From Triplophysa rosa (Eukaryota > Chordata > Actinopteri > Cypriniformes > Nemacheilidae): a DNA stretch of 64,000 bases. Shown piece by piece: positions 1-10,855 of the stretch. Position 1 is the first letter of the stretch. Every line of letters starts with the position of its first letter. Position numbers and translations under genes: made by a program. The notes below the pieces were generated by a model. It had not been told where the DNA came from, made no database searches, and saw nothing but the letters and a program-made list of their open reading frames with translations. The stretch spans positions 13,805,406-13,869,405 of the forward strand of contig NC_079898.1 of assembly GCF_024868665.1 (NCBI RefSeq), read 5' to 3'.

Positions 1-192
1 AAATGGACAAACTGCTCTTTACATTATATTACAAATACATGATCTCCTCTGGCAAAGAAGCGAAAACATGACGACATCTTAGTGCTGTGTCAGCCACTTT
101 AGTGCTTCGAAAGGGAGGGGTGGATGAGCCGTTGGTTGCAATTCATAACCTCGCCAATAGATGCCGCTAAATTTAATACACTGGACCTTTAA
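1..192. repeat. Dispersed repeat, copy 1 (cut by window start)
   Basis: This stretch shares long near-identical blocks with 37849-38090 and 40906-41011, including 'gtgcttcgaaagggaggggt', 'ccgttggttgcaatt' and 'agatgccgctaaattt'. It has no coding potential. I do not recognise a named family. The left end lies outside the window, because copy 2 extends further in that direction. Confidence 0.75.
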
Positions 193-240
193 AATGTGTC
201 AATGTCATTTTGTGATTTTTTATTTATTTGTTTTATAATG

Positions 241-357
241 TTGGCTTATCCAAAGCAATTTAGAAAACATTGGAAGGCCTATATTTTATCAGTGTGGGAA
301 TCAAACCCACAATCTTTGCACTGCTACTGCAAATGTTTACCACCTGAGCTACAGAAA
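241..357 (-). repeat. tRNA-derived SINE, minus strand
   Basis: The reverse complement begins 'ctgtagctcaggtggtaaa', which resembles an RNA polymerase III A box. It continues to 'gtgggtttgattcccac', a B box inside a T-arm-like stem, and ends with the fish SINE tail motif 'ttgctttggata'. The anticodon region does not fold as a real tRNA, so this is a SINE copy and not a tRNA gene. Confidence 0.75.
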
Positions 358-1038
358 CGTATGTATTTATGTACACAGTATAGAGACAGAAAGAAAAAGA
401 CATTGGGAGAATTTGCAACACATTAAGTATTCTGAGTTTATTTTGCTTTAGCAATGATCAGCTTTTCAACCATTAAATGTTTACAATTTGGAAGTTTTGA
501 CAATCCCCCATGCAGGTGTTTGTCTCTCTCCTCATCACCTCTCGTTGTGTCAACATCTCTTACCGATTCAGTGAGCTGTTGCCAAGGTACCTTGTGCCGA
601 AATGTTTGTTTATTTGCTGGTTTTACCCCGAACCTATCATTTAGCTTGTTGAGAACAAGTATACACAGCCGTTTACGCACACACAGACACACTTAGCGTG
701 GCTTGTTCTCCAAGGGGGGCTGATAATGACACTTCTAAGATTTTCTATGTTGCAGTGATTTTTCTAAATCAAGTGTTGAAAACTTTATTTGCCATAAAAT
801 GGCACACATTCAGAATTTCATAAAGACCTCAGTCATTTCAAATCTTTCGGCAGTGAAAGACGAATTGTGTATTTTCAAAGCTGCTTTCCAAAGCTTTTTT
901 GAAACCATTACAGCTGTTAGCTTGTGCAATTTTGCTAACTTCAATCACACCTTTCAAAACCACCTTACAAAAGTGCATATGTCAGCAAACTCAGTTCAAC
1001 AAATGATCGACAGTTCAACGATGATCGCATTATTTTAG
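358..1038. other. Intronic, no gene seen
   Basis: Only short, overlapping ORFs occur on both strands, with no splice-flanked coding segment. 'cttgttgagaacaag' near 645 is a small inverted repeat. Nothing else stands out. Confidence 0.5.
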
Positions 1039-1108
1039 AATCCTTTTCAAACTTGTGTTCATTATCCAAAACAACCTTGAAATCCTTTCCAAACTTGTGT
1101 TCATTATC
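1039..1108 (+). repeat. Tandem duplication, 42-bp period
   Basis: The 28-bp block at 1039-1066 recurs at 1081-1108 with one difference, giving a 42-bp period. The shared core is 'caaacttgtgttcattatc'. It is non-coding. Confidence 0.8.
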
Positions 1109-2690
1109 ATGTTAGTTGTCAGTTTTGTTTTGGTGGCCCTGATGTGTAATGTCCTACAGCCGTTTCACCGCTGCCTGTATGTATAAGAATGATTACAGTG
1201 GAGCGTGTTCACAATGAGTCATGAGTGCATATCAGTGACATTGCAGCAAGGTGCATTATTGAACGTTTTTAAATTAAAAAGATGTAGATGAAGAAAACGG
1301 TGTGGCGTTGAAAGAACTTTAACTGAGCCTAACTGGACAGAGCCCTTTAAAAATGAAATGTGTCACGTTTCATTGCTTTCCACCTCACGACTCTAATGAT
1401 TAAAGCCCTGCCCTTTGCAAACCTGCAAAACGTGTGAAAACAATCAGTGCTCTTAGCTCTGATTCTGTGTCGTGCTTCACTTTAATAATGACACGTCAAA
1501 GTGAGGAAAAACTGAACTGATTACCAAGGCCGCATGCAATGCGCAGGACAATTTGGTGTACCTTGAAAGTTCATGACAGTAAATGGAAGACTTGAGGCAT
1601 TCCCGTAAGCAAAATCTGATGGAAATTGCATATATTCCAGCATTTCACCTGGCAAAGCTGAGTATAATGCAGTAGCCCCATCTATTGCTCCTCTATATAA
1701 AATGAATGCATTACTGCTTTCTGTATATTGAAATCACCTTTTGCTTCTCAATGAATTGGAATTGAAAGTGTTTGTATGCCATTATTGAAACCTAATTCAC
1801 CTGAAATGCCGTCAGAGGCATGATCAAACGGCAGCTATATTGGAGCTGGCAAAAGCCAGTACAGAAGCATAATATCTTTATATAGAGACATGGGTGCAAT
1901 TGTGTCATTCTTTTTCATTTTGTTTTAGAGAGGCATCTGCTTTATTGCACACTGAAGAGCTTTTGATGTAGTCCAGGATCTTACTGTCTGAACTCAAACC
2001 CAGGAATTCATTGCTTGTGAGTAATGGCAAGGATGTCACGCCTCCAGCCTTGGCATCCATCACGGAACCACACCACAAAACCTCTCTATTCACCAACACG
2101 ACAGGACATCAACCTTATTCATGAGCCCGATTCACAGAACCGCTCTGTTCGAGCCAACACCAACTGAATTCATCTAACGCACGCTTTCCTCTAATACTCA
2201 ATGACTCCGGCTTCAAATGCTGTGAGATTGAAACCTGTTTTAGCTAAAATTGACCTGTTGCAATGGCAAAGACAAGACTGCACAAGAAAATCACTCGTAA
2301 AATAGTGAAGGTAAAAAATAAGGCAGATCAGGAAGACAAAACAATCGCAGATAGGTTGAAAGTCTGAGACCATTATTGAAAGTGATTCTATTTTTTCCTA
2401 TTATTTTTAAAGAGCATTATTTGAGTGAAAAGTTGAACTACATTATTTAACAAAAACACTAACATGCATTTCTTTTTTCCAAATCTTGAAGTTTTCTGTT
2501 TTAAATTAGTTTTTATTATTCTAGTGCTTGACCAAGCTTGACTAACAAAGAACCTTTATTCATTGATATTTAAGTCTTCTTATTGTACAAACATGCTTTT
2601 ATATTTTATACTTTTATGCTTTATGTCGTCTTGTTGTTTTTCGATAGACCTCACGACCACCATTTTTCAACAAATACAGTCTGCAGGGCT
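1109..2690. other. Intronic, nothing recognised
   Basis: Ordinary A+T-rich intron sequence. I see no long ORF, no known repeat ends and no RNA gene. Confidence 0.5.
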
Positions 2691-2696
2691 CAAACA

Positions 2697-2732
<36 letters not shown>
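2691..2732 (+). repeat. (CA)n microsatellite
   Basis: About 20 CA units with two interruptions near the left end. Confidence 0.95.
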
Positions 2733-2735
<3 letters not shown>

Positions 2736-3710
2736 CAACATCAAATAAAATATTGTTTTTCTTTCAAACATTTCTTAGAGGCAAACAAAAAACAATTAAG
2801 GTTCCCCCATCCACAAGAAAAAAACTGGATAACACTGGAGGGTAAACGTGTGACTTGATGCCAAATCTCTTTTGGTATGAAAGTCGAAAAAACAGCAGCT
2901 AAAACTAGTGACCTTGCACATGTTCCCATAGCAGATTAGGCTATGTTATATTTCCACAACCCTGCAGGCCAAGCAGACTGTTATAATGGAAGCTAAAAGG
3001 ATCAACTGAGATTTGAAGACCCCATAAAGGGTGGCGTGATAGCCTGCAGACACAGCTGGAAAACAAACACAGTTTCTCACTTCACATTGAAATATGGCTC
3101 ATTTCATCACAGTCGTTTCCACATCAGTCACGTCACGTTCGAGCCCCATCACAATGGATTTCCTAGCCTGTTAAGCATGCGGTTATAACTGTGTCGACAC
3201 TGTGACCCCAAAGACAGACCCGGGTGTAATTAAATAGTAGCCACTCTGTGTTCAAAGAGTCTACTCCTTGCATTCTCTCAGTGGTTAACAAGGTTCATAA
3301 GGTAACAGTCTCTTATAAGCTACTGTCGCCGGTGAGTTCTAAAAATAATGTGAACAAATCAGGAGAGCACAACATGAAACAGCAGAAATGTGTTTTCCTT
3401 TGCTGTGCCACTGAAATAAGCTTAAAATATAGATCTTCAAATGGAACTAATTACACCTCACTTTTTTTTCTCACCCACTCTCCTCTTAAAGGAGAATAAT
3501 CGCTGAAATCCATCACAGTGGCAACAGTTTATGTTTGTGTTTTTAAAAATGCATCAGTTAAAAAAAATGAAGGAGAAAGTCTTCTAAAAGAGATTAATAA
3601 TCAGATCTTATCTTTAACTGTGAGTTGTTTGAATGTAATAAAAACATGCTTCTGTTACCCACGTATTTTTTTGCAAAATGTTTCTTGTGATTATGTGAAG
3701 AACAAAACGT
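2733..3710. other. Intronic, nothing recognised
   Basis: No repeat termini or convincing coding sequence are visible up to the MITE that begins at 3714. Confidence 0.5.
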
Positions 3711-3713
3711 TTA

Positions 3714-3995
3714 GGGGCTGTGTCCACCGAGGCGCATTTACGCAGCTGAAAACGGCAGGAGCTCGGCTGAAAACGCCCGCTGCAGGCGCAGCGTTCTGCC
3801 CAAAGTTGAGCATTTTTCAACTCAGGGCGCCCGGTCGAACGCCGGCGCTGATCGTGGGAAAAACACATAGCACCAGTTCTGAGCGCGGAAAAAAACATCA
3901 ACTGATGGCTTTTTTTAAAAGCGCGGCGTTTTTGTTGAAAACAATTGAAAAAACACGCCGGCCGCAGGCGTAAACGCCTCAGTGGACACAGCCTC
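3714..3995. mobile_element. Harbinger-like MITE, 282 bp
   Basis: The ends are imperfect inverted repeats: left 'ggggctgtgtccaccgaggc', right (reverse complement) 'gaggctgtgtccactgaggc', extending into 'gtttacgc'-like sequence. The element is flanked on both sides by TTA (3711-3713 and 3996-3998). A 3-bp TTA/TAA target duplication is typical of the PIF/Harbinger superfamily. It is much more G+C-rich than its surroundings and has no transposase. ORFs across it on both strands are by-products of its base composition. A separate end of the same family lies at 36019-36048. Confidence 0.8.
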
Positions 3996-3998
3996 TTA

Positions 3999-4736
3999 GG
4001 GTCATAATGTAAATTATACCATGGTCTGTTTGAATACTGGATTCTGATTGGCTGGAAGGTGTGCATTAAAAGCCTTTAACGCACGGGTAGCTCCAGTCAG
4101 TTTGATTACGTTTAAAATTAACTGACAAAGTAACCGTCATTTTCACCTGTTTGATCAAAAATGTCACTGTAAACATCAATAAAAGCTTTAACCATGGTGG
4201 TTCTTCGCCTCCACGTCTAGACGTGGATTATGCCTTACGTGATACCATCTCTTTGTTGCATAACTTTTTCATATGGTACTGTAGCATCTAAATTAACGGG
4301 TTTTGTTCAAATCAAGCATATAAAACAACCCGACTCTATTGATTTCACCATTATACGTATTTTCTGAAGGACAGCTGCACATATCCCTTTTATACAGTGT
4401 AATAAACTAAAAGAATTCAGATTCAATCATTCAGTCCTCCGAGGACTTTAAAACAGGAATTGAGCTCTTATATCTCTCTTCCCGCACTGTGCTAATGTAA
4501 AAGTGCCAATCCTGATATAATTATGAAACCATTAGGTTTCAGTACAGACGTAATTTTATTGTAAACTATAAATATTAACACTGTGTCAATGATAAAGATT
4601 GTACTGCCAAATGCAACTACCAACATCTCACATAAAGTTTGGATCTGGGTTCCAAAACCTGACCATAAGATGCAAGACTAGAGTGGAAAAAGTGGGAACA
4701 TGCATTTGTTATCAAATTACTCTAGTTGAAATAACC
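3999..4736. other. Intronic, with two short palindromes
   Basis: It holds a perfect 16-bp palindrome 'ccacgtctagacgtgg' at 4211-4226 and an imperfect one, 'gtcctccgaggac', at 4434-4446. The 4015-4100 part has the flavour of a dispersed repeat, but I cannot find its ends. Confidence 0.5.
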
Positions 4737-4965
4737 CAGTTGTTCTCAAACAGGGGGCCCCCAAGATGGATCGGGGGGCTACAGATTTTGTGGTATTTTT
4801 GAAATATTGAAATTCATCATACATTTTAGCAATCAAACATCAGAAAAATAAAACCCCTCAAGCAAAATAATTGATGTTCCAGCATTGTATAACTGAATAT
4901 GTTTTTGGTTTCATTAAAATTCTAAGAAATTCTAAGGGGGGGTCAAGAAGCGATGCACTTTACAC
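4737..4965. mobile_element. Possible one-ended hAT-type fragment
   Basis: 'gttctcaaacagggggccc' resembles the terminus of a common fish hAT family, and 'aaggggggtcaagaagc' near 4935-4951 resembles the subterminal part of the other side. No target duplication or full inverted repeat is visible, so the copy is degenerate or truncated. Confidence 0.4.
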
Positions 4966-5906
4966 AAATGGGGCCTTACAACAATACAAATGCATAAGTG
5001 ATTAATTTTACAGTATGACTAGTTGATGGTAATTGTTGACAAATGACCTGTTGTTGCTTTTGGAGAGTGATATCTGTAATAGTTATGTTGTCTCCTTTGT
5101 TTGCTTTAAGTATACATACAGTTAAACAATTCTTGTTGTTACTCATGTATTTACATACAGTAGTACTGAGCACTACTGTACATGTACCTGCTTTGTAATT
5201 ATTTTGTAGAGCTGCTTGTTAATAGCACTGCTTGGCAAGGCAATTATTATTGCTCATACGTCAGGCTGAGGATTTGAACAAAGTATTGGAAAATAAGACT
5301 TAAGTTTGGTGGATGATAAAAGCCCTTAAGTCCCGAGCCATATCAAGGGAGCAGAATATATTACTGTAGATACTTGGGGAAGGGCTGCTTTGTTACCGTG
5401 GTAACTTATTATAATAATAAAGTGTAGCCTAAATCCTAGACACAATGCATAATTTTGCAGCCAATGTCCTTGTATAACAAACACCCTTAAGGAAGAACAA
5501 ATAATGTGCACCCACAACATCATTTTAAGTGTTTATATGTTCTGAAGTTTGCCAGAGTGCTTTATTGGACTAAAAGACCATTTAGAAAGCTGTAAAGAGC
5601 AGTCAAGAGGGGTTTGTTTGTGTTCATTGTGTCAGAGACTGGAGAGCAAAGACTGAAGGTTTTACTGTGGTGACAAAGTAACTTTATTACATCCTATTAG
5701 TGTACAGCATAGAGGCTTATGAAGATGTAAAAGGCAGATCAATGTGGGTGCTGGGTGAAGTGAATGGGCTGCAGTGAGCCTCATAAATCTGTATGGACTG
5801 AACATCTTTGAGGGACATCACATAATACTGCCACCATCCAGAGCCCTTAACTTATGAACCCCAGTGACTAGAGACTTAACCATATACACTGAAACTGTGC
5901 AGGGGT
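4966..5906. other. Intronic, nothing recognised
   Basis: A+T-rich, with no clear repeat ends, RNA gene or exon. Confidence 0.5.
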
Positions 5907-6060
5907 AATAATAATAATAATAATTCATTACATTTATATAGCGCTTTTCTAGACACTCAAAGCTTTACATGGAAGGGGGATCTCCTCAACCACCACCAAT
6001 GTGGTGGTGTTTCCTATGAGCTCTTGCAGGCCTGACTAATATCACAGGGCTACGGCTAAT
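5907..6060. repeat. Dispersed fish repeat with (AAT)n head
   Basis: A short run of 'taa' units is followed by 'tttatatagcgcttttctag' and 'acactcaaagctttacat'. This combination recurs in fish genomes, but I cannot give a reliable family name. No open frame. Confidence 0.5.
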
Positions 6061-6388
6061 ATCAATTCATCTATAGCACACACTATTTAATTATATTTGT
6101 ACACGTTTTGCATACTTTGAAAAAATACAGCTTGATTAGATTTAAAACAAATATTTTTTGTGATTCACAATTTTTTCTCACAAACATTCTCTTAACTAAC
6201 ACTGTTGTCTCCTTGGTAACCAAATATGTTACCTTGAATAGAAAAAATAAGTTGGATAGAGTGATTAAATAAATAAATTTAAGGGTTTTTTTTACTTTGA
6301 GGAGGGTAAAATAAATAATTCTACAGTAAGAGACATTTGAAAAGTAGCAAAAATGAATGAAGTCATGGTAAAAAAGTTTCCTAATTGT

Positions 6389-6776
6389 AAGGGATAGTTC
6401 CCCCAAAAATAAAAATTCTATCATTTACTCACCTTCGAATTGCTCTAAATCTAAATCTAATTCCTTTGTTCTGATGAACACAGAGAAAGATATTTGGAAG
6501 AATGCTCGTAACCAAGCAGTTCTTTGGCCACCATTGACTACCATCGTAGGAAAAATTACTTTATAATTTTTTTTTGTTCTGTTAAACACAAAAGAAGATT
6601 TTTTGAAGACTGTAGGACAGCAAACAGTTCTGGGGCACTTTTGACTACCATTGTATTTTTATGGTATCAATGGGGTCCAAGAACTGTATACAGACAAAGA
6701 AATGTATACAGCTTTGGAACAACTAGATAGTGAGTAATCATGACAGAATTTTCGTTTTTGGGTGAACTATCCCTTT
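6389..6776. mobile_element. Palindromic MITE, family B, full copy 1
   Basis: The two halves are inverted copies: left 'aagggatagttccccc', right 'ggtgaactatcccttt'. Internal pairs such as 'tttactcacc'/'gtgagtaa' and 'actaccat' on both sides of the centre continue the symmetry. There is no coding capacity. Fragments of the family lie at 18695-18841, 35333-35471, 48808-48960 and 62008-62194, with a second full copy at 25007-25439. The family is typical of cyprinid genomes. Confidence 0.85.
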
Positions 6777-7066
6777 AAAGGAGCCATTCTTTTGCTGTTG
6801 TTGAAACTTTGATTATGTTTTTTAGGTGTTTAACAGTGGATGTTCATGTTTCTAGTTTCAAAAAACACTTTATATTTCAAGTCTATTGTTCACCGCTGTC
6901 CCTCTTCTAACAAAACGACTGGATTTAAATAGCATTTCTACATGTATTGCATGTATTCCAGTCCAGTGTATCTTGAATTTCAACAGAAACAATCCTCAGG
7001 AGTGACATACAGTAAAGTGTATAATGAATGAAAGCTGTGATTAAAAATCACACTTATTCCATCATA

Positions 7067-7313
7067 TGTGACCCAGGCTGTGAAAAGCCATCTAAAGTAT
7101 TTTTTTTGTGATTTGCTGTTTTCTACATAAAATCATCTTATGTAATGTAAAGAACATTCTGTAAAAATATGACCTTGATATCTTTAATATTGACTGAGGA
7201 AAGCCATGTCAAAGATTGAAATGGTGAAATGAATGCTTGAAATCAAATTTGATGCTCCTTATCTCAAAATTAGATTCGGAGACTTTGGCCTGGTTTTCTC
7301 AGACTGGGTCACA
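7067..7313. mobile_element. MITE with TGTGACCCAG ends and TA duplication
   Basis: The left end 'tgtgacccaggctg' and the right end 'cagactgggtcaca' are inverted repeats. TA flanks both sides (7065-7066 and 7314-7315), as expected for a Tc1/mariner-mobilised MITE. It is 247 bp and non-coding. Related partial copies form a tandem pair at 53200-53412. Confidence 0.8.
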
Positions 7314-7315
7314 TA

Positions 7316-8479
7316 CATTTATTTTTACAAACATCTAAACATATTTAAGTATTCTGAAAACCAGTTTTCCTTTTTAATTTTGTGCAAATATAAAGCAGTA
7401 TTTTTATTTTGAATTTGGGTGAAATTCTGTCAGTAGTTCACAGAAAACAACAGTATGCAGAAAAACTGAAAGTAATGTGAGTGGTCTCTAAATTTTAAGA
7501 GGCTGTGTATATGAAATATATACAGTATGTATTAGAATTTGTATGTTCATCACAGGTTTTGTCTTAAATTTCATATAAAGTGGCATTAAAATGGTCTTAA
7601 AAAGTCTTAAATTTAACTTGCTTATAGACACCCTGATTGAACTTTATCATTTTGCAGATATTGTTCATGCTCTAACAGCAACATTACACACTAACTAAAG
7701 TTTGAAAATTGGCATCACGGGCAATGGCCCCTTTAATGTGACCATCATACTGTAGAACAGAAAGTCAAAAGCCCCTGGGACAAAGAGTAAGAGTGCCTTA
7801 GTTGAAATACTTTTCTTATTTCTCTCTCTGTCTTATTCCTGTTCTCTATTGCATAGTGGGGCTCCTATGTCCAGCACTATGCCATGCTCTATCTGTGTTT
7901 ATAATCACATACATGATGTGGAAAACATTCTTTATAGCTTAATATAAAAGCCCATTTCACAACGGATGTCTGTAGGCATAATTACTACAACACCAGCTTC
8001 TAGAAAGATGTGGTTTCATGTAATTTGCTCCATGTTTCTCAGGATATTTAATTCTTGTACAAACAGCACAATGTAATTTTGATATCATATACCAATTTAT
8101 GCACTATTGTTTGTGTCATATTTTCCAGGGACTTATGGGAGCCTGATACTATGTGTCACTGGGTTATTTTGTGGGGAATTAATGTAATGAAAAGGAGTGC
8201 TCTTACCGTGGTGCAGCGACAGCAGCAGTTTCAGTGGGCTTATATGGCAGTCCTACAGCAATAGCTGTCAGGTGCAGGTTTTTGTACCAGAGACAATATG
8301 TCTACCAATAAGCCATGGGGCAATTTTTATCGAAGGTATCATAGTACATTAATGTTATGTAATAATTATATCTAAATTCATCAACATGATGCTGTAAATG
8401 TTTTGAAGATTTAATTTGCAAAAACAGACAACTCCATTAAATCTAAAATCATGTTTTTATTGTGCTTTCGAAAGTAATA
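7316..8479. other. Intronic, nothing recognised
   Basis: A+T-rich. Short ORFs only, and no repeat ends that I can pair. Confidence 0.5.
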
Positions 8480-9512
8480 TACTCACTAAAAACAGTTGGG
8501 TTAAAAATAACCCAACATATAACCCATAGATGGGTTACTATAGTACCGACCCCTTGTTGGGTTATTTTAACCCAATATATTGCGTCTGTTTTACCCAATC
8601 AGTTGGGTTATGAAATAACTAATTTGTTGGGTTATTTTTGCCAACATGTTATTTATTGTTTTCTTATTATTGTTATATTTGTTGTTTATTATTTTTGGCC
8701 ATCCTATTTATTATTATTTGATTGCAGTGTAAACAAATAATGCACAACATAGAAATACCTTTATAATTCTTTATTTCCAATACAATAAGATTGGTTGCAG
8801 TTGTTTTATTAATGTACTTCCTTTGATCATAATGTTTCTAGCAGTTAAGTATCAATTTACAAGAATCAAATAAATAAACAGAACAGAGGCTAGACTAGTT
8901 TATACAATTATAAAAAGTTACAGCATCACCAGGCTTGGCATACTCGTCATTTGAATTCCGGTGCCTTTGACTGAGTGGCGCTGCAGCGGTTGGAGTCCTG
9001 ACGCTTCCGCTGGGTCCTAAATCCCGAACGCGCCGCCAAATATCTAAAATATGATTTCCACAAACGTTTATGACTTACCTAAAAGTTTCGTACAAAGAAA
9101 AACAAATCGAGGGGGCGTCCCAAACAATTATTTTTATCTACGTTTGAAATAGGATGGTTATAAAATGCAAGTGTTGGCGTCGACAGTCATGCAGATTATA
9201 AAAACAGTCTACAGAGATGTACGTCTCTTTTGCTGAGAAAAAAAAACACGGCATACATACATGTATATATATGAACGCACTTTTTATTTAATTAAAGTAT
9301 TATTAATATTAACTTACCTCTCGTCTGTCAGCAGTGGCGCCGGCCGACCGTTGAAATTTAAAATAACCGCTCACGCAGCTCAATTTTAACCCAGCTGGCT
9401 GGGTTGTTACAGAAATGACCCAATGAACGTCAGAAATAACTCAACAAAACGACCCAATATCTCTAACCCAACTATTGGGTTACAAAAATAACCCAACGTT
9501 TTTTAGAGTGTA
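8480..9512. mobile_element. CACTA-like non-autonomous element, about 1.03 kb
   Basis: The inverted ends are left 'tactcactaaaaacagttggg' and right (reverse complement) 'tacactctaaaaaacgttgg'. Inside both ends, 'ttgggtta' recurs many times in both orientations. The CACT start and these subterminal arrays fit the EnSpm/CACTA superfamily, but I could not match a 2-3 bp target duplication. The right half (about 8930-9370) is G+C-rich and holds two minus-strand splice-donor-like sites. No transposase frame is visible. Confidence 0.6.
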
Positions 9513-9574
9513 ATAATAACAAAACAAAATACAACTAACACAATAAAACATGATAACATAATAATCTATACACA

Positions 9575-9597
9575 CATATATATATATATATATATAC
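9575..9597. repeat. (TA)n microsatellite
   Basis: About 11 TA units flanked by CA dinucleotides. Confidence 0.9.
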
Positions 9598-9598
9598 A

Positions 9599-10340
9599 CA
9601 CAGTATTGCTATTCCTATATGCCTATCATAAACGCTTTGTTTTCTTTCCCACACCACAACTGTACTGCTTTGTGCTATCTTCAGAGGCAAAAGGCCCTGG
9701 ACCGATCAAGACACATAAACATCAGCCACAATTTTGCTTTGAGCAGAAAACTTTTTATTTTAACGTCTTCAGAAAATAAGGGATTCTGGCCTCTTAGGGT
9801 GAAACACACTTTATGACCTCATGACAGAGCAAATGTAAATAAAGAATACAGATTGCTTATAGTGGTATTGCGTCATCATGTTCAGTAGCCCACTGGGCTT
9901 GAGTGTACTACACAGCACTAGCGTTTGGTTTCAGGACTGTGAGAAGCGGTGCAGCACTCTCCTGGAAGAGAATTCTTTTGAACCAGATGTGCAGAAAGTT
10001 CCTGAAGTCTCAACTTTTAAATTATTGCAGAGATTCTTCGTACCGCTGTTCACAGCTCCAGTCAGTTGCCTGGCAACCACTGTCATAGCTTTTGTACCAA
10101 TACGACCATCAAAGTGAAGATGAAAGTGAATTTTTTTCTTAATTAAGCTTTAGTGGACATATAATGTACCATATAATCATATATCGCAGGTAGTAATAAG
10201 ACAGATGTGGCTTTTATGACTCTGTAGGTAATACCTTTTTTGATCGCTGCTATTTAAAGTGGTTAGATGACCAACTAATAATACAGGTTTTGGTTAAAAG
10301 AGGTTCTAATTATAGGGTAGGTAATGATGTGTGTTAAATA
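9599..10340. other. Intronic, nothing recognised
   Basis: Two overlapping ORFs of 60-80 codons around 9878-10117 have no recognisable motif and no splice context. Confidence 0.5.
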
Positions 10341-10348
10341 CAGCAGAA

Positions 10349-10807
10349 TAGGGATGTAACGATTCACTCAGCTCACGATGCGATGCGATTCACGATTCTG
10401 ATCTCACGATGCGATTTATTCACGATTTACTCACGATTTATTTTGAAAAAATGAGTTGAAACCAATTAGAAATGAACAACGTCCCTTGCATTATTTCTTA
10501 AATGCTTCACGTTTCTTTGTATGATAAAATAATGTTTTATTTCAAATAACAAAACTAAACTGCAATTTTATAACAAATTAATAATAGAAAAAGTCTCTTT
10601 AATATAAACAAATTAATACTGTCTGTGCTTTTCTTGGATTTTTTTGCATTTAAGAAATATCAGCATCCACGTTTAGGTTTGCAGTGAAAATAGCGGCCCC
10701 TGCTGTTCAAAAAATGTATTGCGATTCAGTTCAAGCCTCAACCGATTTGAATCGTCGCTCATTATAACCGATTTTCAACCGGCTCACGGTGAATCGTTAC
10801 ATCCCTA
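10349..10807. mobile_element. hAT MITE, 459 bp, 8-bp duplication CAGCAGAA
   Basis: The ends 'tagggatgtaacgattcac' and (reverse complement of the right end) 'tagggatgtaacgattcac' match perfectly. A perfect 8-bp duplication, cagcagaa, sits at 10341-10348 and 10808-10815, which is the hAT signature. Inside are repeated 'cacgat' blocks. There is no transposase, so it would need one supplied in trans. Confidence 0.92.
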
Positions 10808-10855
10808 CAGCAGAATATAGAAATCACAGTCAAGGTTATGAAGTTTAAACATATA

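Noticed and set aside
241..357. tRNA gene on the minus strand
   Set aside because: A and B boxes are present, but the cloverleaf is not kept and a SINE tail follows. The same applies at 46248 and 55674.
3518..4066. Overlapping 150-codon ORFs on both strands
   Set aside because: They lie over the G+C-rich Harbinger-like MITE, whose composition removes stop codons on both strands.
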